A DNA stretch of 64,000 nucleotides from Oribacterium sp. oral taxon 078 str. F0262 (GTDB lineage: Bacteria > Bacillota > Clostridia > Lachnospirales > Lachnospiraceae): the NCBI RefSeq assembly GCF_000160135.1, contig NZ_GG729934.1, positions 4,499-68,498 on the forward strand. Reading direction: 5' to 3'. Positions within the stretch are counted from its first letter, which is position 1; every line of letters begins with the position of its first letter. The notes under the pieces were generated by a model that was given only the letters and a program-made list of their open reading frames with translations, was not told the origin of the DNA and ran no database searches. The translations under genes were made by a program, and so were the position numbers. Below, piece by piece: positions 60,203-64,000 of the stretch.

Positions 60203-62185
60203 CTATCCTTCTCCCTCTTTTTGCTTTCGGAGCTCTTCGATTCTGTCCCGGCAGAGGGCGGCCTCCTCGAAGTTCAGCTCGGCGGCGGCAGCCCTCATTC
60301 TCTTTGTGAGCTCCCGGATGAGCTTTTCCAGCTCCCGGGCGCTCATGGACTCCGCATCCTTCTGGATTCCGCTTCCGCTGTCGCTGACCGCCTTTGAGAT
60401 CGCGATGAGCTCCCGGACAGCCTTTTTGATCGTGGTCGGCGTGATGCCGTGCTCTTCATTATAGGAGATCTGAATTTTCCGCCTTCGCTCGGTCTCCTGC
60501 ATCGTGCGCCGCATGGAGTCCGTGATCTGATCCGCATACATGATGACATGCCCCTCGGCATTCCTCGCGGCGCGGCCTACGGTCTGGATGAGGGAGGTCT
60601 CGGAGCGGAGGAAGCCCTCCTTGTCCGCGTCCAGGATCGCGACCAGTGTGATCTCTGGGATGTCGAGACCCTCCCGGAGGAGATTGATGCCGACCAGCAC
60701 GTCGAACTTTCCGAGGCGCATATCCCTTATGATGGCGGCTCTCTCCAGCGTGTCGATATCGGAGTGGAGGTACTTGACCAGGATGCCTGCCTCCTTCAGA
60801 TATTTCGTGAGATCCTCGGCCATCCGCTTTGTGAGAGTGGTGACGAGGATCTTGTGCTTTTTCTCCGTTTCCCTCCGGATCTCTCCGATGAGATCATCGA
60901 TCTGGCCTCTGATCGGGCGGACGGAGATCTCGGGGTCCAGGAGGCCGGTGGGGCGGATGATCTGCTCCGCCCGGAGAAGCTCGTGCTCAGCCTCATAGTC
61001 CCCCGGCGTAGCGGAGACGAAGAGCATCTGGTTGATCTTTCTCTCGAATTCGCCGAAATTTAAGGGGCGGTTGTCCAGCGCCGAGGGGAGGCGGAAGCCG
61101 TAATCGACGAGCGTCGTTTTCCGGGAGAGATTTCCGTTGTACATCCCCCGGATCTGCGGCAGACTGATGTGGCTTTCGTCCACGATGATGAGGAAATCCT
61201 CCGGGAAATAGTCCATGAGTGTGTAGGGCGGCTCTCCGGGCGCGGAGAAGTTCAAATGCCTCGTATAGTTCTCGATGCCGGAGCATACGCCGGTCTCCCG
61301 CAGCATCTCCACATCGAAGTTCGTCCGCTCCGAGATCCGCTGTGCCTCGAGAAGCTTGTCCTCGGACTTAAAGTAATTTACCCTCTCCTCCAGCTCCTTC
61401 AGGATATTATCGCAGGCGAGACTCAGCTTCTCCGGAGGGATGACATAGGGGCTCGCCGGAAAGATCATGACATGAGAAAGCTCCGACTTCGCCTTCCCGC
61501 TCAGCGGGTCAATGATTCGGATCCTGTCGATCTCATCTCCGAAGAATTCGATCCGGTAGGCCTGCTCTCCCTCGGATGCGGGAAAGACGTCCACGATATC
61601 TCCCATGACCCGGAAGGTCCCGCGGTGGAAGTCCATGTCGTTTCGATTGTACTGGATCTCGATCAGGTGCCGGATCATCTCGTCTCTGTCCTTACTCTGC
61701 CCGGGTCGGAGAGAGAGGGCCATATTGAGATATTCCGTCGGTGCACCCAGCCCGTAGATGCAGGAGACGGAGGCCACGACGACCACATCCCTTCGCTCCG
61801 AGAGGGCGGCCATCGCGGAGTTTCTGAGCTTGTCGATTTCCTCATTGATGTCGGAGTCCTTCTCGATATAGGTGTCCGTGGAGGGGACATAGGCCTCCGG
61901 CTGATAGTAATCGTAGTAGGAGACAAAGTACTCCACCGAATTTTCCGGGAAGAATTCCTTCATCTCCGAGTAGAGCTGGGCCGCGAGCGTTTTATTGTGG
62001 GAAATGATGAGAGTCGGCCGCTTCAGCCTTTCGATCACATTCGCCATGGTAAAGGTCTTGCCGGAGCCCGTCACTCCCAGTAGGGTCTGGAATTGATTGC
62101 CCTCCTGAAAGCCCCGTACCAGCTCCTCAATGGCCTTAGGCTGGTCTCCCGTTGGCGCATAGTCTGCATGCAGTTTAAAATCCAT
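60203..62185 (-). CDS. uvrB: UvrABC system protein B
   Basis: A 660-aa DNA repair helicase of normal length: Walker [16 protein letters not shown], the beta-hairpin region [36 protein letters not shown], helicase motif [20 protein letters not shown] and a C-terminal UVR domain ([19 protein letters not shown]) that binds UvrC. The ATG at 62185 with GGGGAGAG upstream is preferred over the 28-codon longer frame. Convergent with the heme operon. No uvrA in the window and no SOS box could be recognised. Confidence 0.97.
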   Translation of the reverse strand: MDFKLHADYAPTGDQPKAIEELVRGFQEGNQFQTLLGVTGSGKTFTMANVIERLKRPTLIISHNKTLAAQLYSEMKEFFPENSVEYFVSYYDYYQPEAYVPSTDTYIEKDSDINEEIDKLRNSAMAALSERRDVVVVASVSCIYGLGAPTEYLNMALSLRPGQSKDRDEMIRHLIEIQYNRNDMDFHRGTFRVMGDIVDVFPASEGEQAYRIEFFGDEIDRIRIIDPLSGKAKSELSHVMIFPASPYVIPPEKLSLACDNILKELEERVNYFKSEDKLLEAQRISERTNFDVEMLRETGVCSGIENYTRHLNFSAPGEPPYTLMDYFPEDFLIIVDESHISLPQIRGMYNGNLSRKTTLVDYGFRLPSALDNRPLNFGEFERKINQMLFVSATPGDYEAEHELLRAEQIIRPTGLLDPEISVRPIRGQIDDLIGEIRRETEKKHKILVTTLTKRMAEDLTKYLKEAGILVKYLHSDIDTLERAAIIRDMRLGKFDVLVGINLLREGLDIPEITLVAILDADKEGFLRSETSLIQTVGRAARNAEGHVIMYADQITDSMRRTMQETERRRKIQISYNEEHGITPTTIKKAVRELIAISKAVSDSGSGIQKDAESMSARELEKLIRELTKRMRAAAAELNFEEAALCRDRIEELRKQKEGEG

Positions 62186-62573
62186 GGATCTCTCCCCCCT
62201 ATACTCGGTGCATAAGGCGCAAAAATCTCCATCAGGCGCAGGATATCCCACAGGCGCTTGTCCCGGCATTCATTCCGGCATCCATCCCGTCATTCGAGAG
62301 GAGAGCGGGACAGAGCCATGCCCGATCGGGCGGAAAGCGGAGCGCTGTCAGCGCGGCAGTATGACGCTGCTTCTGCGCTGCTGAAAAGAGAAACATGACT
62401 AGTATAGCAAAAATATATTGCCCGGGGAATCGAATCCGCGATATGCTCTTCAAAGAACAAAGTGACGGAAGGGCGCAGCACGCTGCGGCATCCGGAAAGG
62501 AAGCGGGGAGAGCCGGAACCTGCTGCCGGGCCATAAAGAGTGCAGCGTCCGATCAATGCTTTCAGGAGGAAAA
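62186..62573. other. Divergent intergenic region uvrB-leuB
   Basis: It holds three degenerate 12-bp tandem repeats (CCGGCATTCATT, CCGGCATCCATC, CCGTCATTCGAG; 62263-62298), a possible reverse-strand TATACT (62406-62401) for uvrB and a weak TTGCCC/TATGCT pair for leuB. No gene and no T-box motif were seen. Confidence 0.45.
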
Positions 62574-63677
62574 ATGGAATACAGGATTGCTGTGATAGAG
62601 GGAGACGGGATCGGTCCGGAAATCGTCCGGGAGGCAAGAAAGGTACTTCTCAGGATCGCCGCGCTCTACGGACATCATTTTGAGTTCCGGGAGCTCCTCA
62701 TGGGCGGCTCTTCGATCGATCGCTTCGGAGAGCCGTTGACGGAGGAGACCCTCGAGAAATGCAGAGCTTCGGACGCGGTGCTGATGGGATCGATCGGAGG
62801 AAAGGTCGGCGTCTCGCCCTGGTATCTTCTCCCGCCGGAAAAAAGACCGGAGGCCGGTCTTTTGAAGCTTCGGAAGGGGCTCGGGCTCTTTTGCAATCTC
62901 CGGCCGGCGAAGCTCTACCCGGAGCTTCGGAATGCCTGCCCGCTTCGGGAGTCCGTCATCGGGGACGGCTTTGACCTTATGATGGTGCGGGAGCTCACCG
63001 GAGGGCTCTATTTCGGCGAAAGGAGCACAGTGAGGGAGGGGGGAGAGCTCGTCGCGAGGGACGAGCTTTGTTACCGGGAATCCGAGATCCGGAGGGTCGC
63101 GCGGAAGGCCTTTTCGATCGCCGGAGGGCGGAGAGGGAGGCTTTGCTCCGTGGACAAGGCGAATGTTCTGGACAGCTCGAGGCTTTGGCGAAGGATCGTG
63201 GAGGAGGAAGGGAAGGCCTGTCCGGAGGTGGAGCTGAGCCATGCCCTCGTGGATTCCACCGCGATGCTTCTCGTGCGGAAGCCGGGCAGCTTCGATGTGA
63301 TCCTGACAGAAAATATGTTCGGGGATATTCTCTCCGATGAGATGGCGGAGATCGCGGGCTCCCTCGGAATGCTTCCTTCCGCCTCCCTCCGGGAGGACCG
63401 CTTCGGTCTCTACGAGCCAAGCGGAGGCTCTGCGCCGGATATTGCGGGACAAAATATCGCAAACCCCCTGGCTGCGATACTCTCCGCCGCGATGCTCCTC
63501 CGCTATTCCCTGGAGCTTCCAAAGGAGGCAGAGGACGTGGAGACAGCCGTGGAGAAGGTCCTTCGGGACGGCTGCCGGACAAAGGATATCCTGGAGGAAA
63601 AGAAAGGGCTCAAGCTTCTCTCAACGGAAGAAATGGGAGAAGAGGTCGCAGCAAAGCTCCGCGGTCCGCTCCGCTGA
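62574..63677 (+). CDS. leuB: 3-isopropylmalate dehydrogenase
   Basis: A 367-aa enzyme of leucine synthesis: IAVIEGDGIGPEIVREA at the start, MVRELTGGLYFGE, VDKANVLDSSRLWR with catalytic Lys, and the metal/catalytic block VILTENMFGDILSDEM with EPSGGSAPDIAGQNIANPLA. It oxidises and decarboxylates 3-isopropylmalate using NAD. AGGAGG lies 6 bases before the ATG at 62574. No leuA, leuC or leuD is visible, but the gene at the right edge could belong to the pathway. Confidence 0.95.
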   Translation: MEYRIAVIEGDGIGPEIVREARKVLLRIAALYGHHFEFRELLMGGSSIDRFGEPLTEETLEKCRASDAVLMGSIGGKVGVSPWYLLPPEKRPEAGLLKLRKGLGLFCNLRPAKLYPELRNACPLRESVIGDGFDLMMVRELTGGLYFGERSTVREGGELVARDELCYRESEIRRVARKAFSIAGGRRGRLCSVDKANVLDSSRLWRRIVEEEGKACPEVELSHALVDSTAMLLVRKPGSFDVILTENMFGDILSDEMAEIAGSLGMLPSASLREDRFGLYEPSGGSAPDIAGQNIANPLAAILSAAMLLRYSLELPKEAEDVETAVEKVLRDGCRTKDILEEKKGLKLLSTEEMGEEVAAKLRGPLR

Positions 63678-63772
63678 ACGGCCTCTCCCATGCTCTGCCG
63701 CTCTGCATGCGGAATACTCCCATCTTTTCCGCGGGATAAAAAAACGAAGGGAGCAGCGAAAAAGACAGCGCC

Positions 63773-63801
63773 TTGATTTATGCCCCTGATTTACTTATAC
63801 T
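63773..63801 (+). promoter_or_regulatory. Promoter of the right-edge gene
   Basis: TTGATT (63773-63778) and TATACT (63796-63801), 17 bases apart. The predicted start falls at the foot of the hairpin at 63810. Confidence 0.65.
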
Positions 63802-63809
63802 GTAAAAGT

Positions 63810-63870
63810 CCCGTCCAATGCCTCATCGTCCGGCGTGCTAGTACGCGGGGACGCTGAGGCATTGGACGGG
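63810..63870 (+). promoter_or_regulatory. Large leader hairpin
   Basis: A 16-bp perfect outer stem (63810-63825 with 63855-63870), a T-C mismatch, 5 more pairs, a small internal loop, 4 pairs and a GCTAGT loop: 25 base pairs in 61 bases. It begins at the predicted transcription start. Confidence 0.75.
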
Positions 63871-63931
63871 CAAAGCAGGTATGAGCAAGGAGAGCGAGAG
63901 CTCGGAATGCGAATATAAAAATGATAGATTC

Positions 63932-63958
63932 GGCCCGCCTTTTCGGCGGTGCCTTTTT
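63932..63958 (+). terminator. Intrinsic terminator directly before the right-edge gene
   Basis: GGC-CCGCC pairs with GGCGG-T-GCC around loop TTTTC, followed by five T. It ends 6 bases before the ribosome site AAGGAG, so it lies in the leader of the next gene and may act as an attenuator. Confidence 0.75.
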
Positions 63959-63975
63959 CGGCATAAGGAGAGAGC

Positions 63976-64000
63976 ATGAATGAAAACGATCTGAGAGACG
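63976..64000 (+). CDS. Start of a gene that runs off the right edge
   Basis: ATG at 63976 follows AAGGAG by 5 bases. Only eight residues are visible, MNENDLRD, too few to identify it. Its position after leuB and a structured leader suggests a branched-chain amino acid gene, but this is a guess. Confidence 0.5.

Noticed and set aside
63810-63870. Integron attC site
   Set aside because: Symmetric perfect outer arms, no integrase or attI, and placement directly at a promoter start fit an RNA leader better.

Overview
The window looks like chromosome of an anaerobic, fermentative Firmicute, most likely a high-GC member of the Lachnospiraceae. The signs are an anaerobic radical-SAM HemZ, a selenocysteine-containing betaine reductase component B, lactate dehydrogenase, a class B sortase with a NEAT/FIVAR wall protein, GGAGG ribosome sites with frequent GTG and TTG starts, and consensus TTGACA-17-TATAAT promoters. 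The species cannot be fixed from sequence alone.

Layout. 1-8.7 kb: the 5' part of a transposase at the left edge, a betaine reductase operon (pyruvoyl proprotein, selenoprotein with an in-frame UGA, BCCT betaine carrier) with a convergent TetR regulator, two decayed transposases, an AT-rich orphan gene and a tandem DUF3841 pair. 8.7-17.2 kb: an AT-richer, probably acquired siderophore import island (AraC regulator, binding protein, two FecCD permeases, ATPase, two YbtPQ/IrtAB-like ABC half-transporters) with a 26-bp palindromic operator at its promoter. 17.2-37.3 kb: housekeeping genes (CorC/HlyC family, FeoB-type Cys-rich/HMA protein, NUDIX, apt, greA, a CBS protein divergent from rel, MBL hydrolase, hemZ, a zinc-ribbon DUF3160 protein, a CapA-like protein, ldh, a bicupin, nth, aroF, and a tyrS carrying a frameshift in a G8 tract). 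37.3-43 kb: two secreted proteins, a tRNA-Arg(CCG) whose 3' end lies inside a 60-bp perfect palindrome, an RpiR regulator, and two paralogous winged-helix proteins that may be DtxR-like. 43.1-60.1 kb: a heme acquisition locus: sortase B, Shp-like heme protein, heme ABC importer, small secreted protein, 2318-aa NEAT/FIVAR surface protein ending in IPYTG, DUF454 protein and a pair of ABC exporters. 60.2-64 kb: uvrB (reverse strand), leuB, and a structured leader with an intrinsic terminator in front of a gene that runs off the right edge.

How it fits together. Two separate iron systems (siderophore and heme) share the window. The siderophore promoter carries GGTTAG...CTAACC and the heme promoter GTTAGTT...AACTAAC, and two DtxR-like paralogs sit directly upstream of the heme locus, so metal-dependent control is plausible but unproven. 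The heme locus resembles the streptococcal shr-shp-siaABC arrangement: the spacing of the presumed heme ligands in the Shp-like and SiaA-like proteins fits what is remembered of those families. The betaine module supplies only the substrate-specific component; glycine reductase components A and C and the selenocysteine machinery must be encoded elsewhere.

Several leaders hold terminator-like hairpins between promoter and start codon (before the CorC-family gene, aroF and the right-edge gene), and intergenic regions hold unusually long perfect hairpins (60-bp palindrome, 23-bp stem, 14-bp stem) and short tandem repeats.
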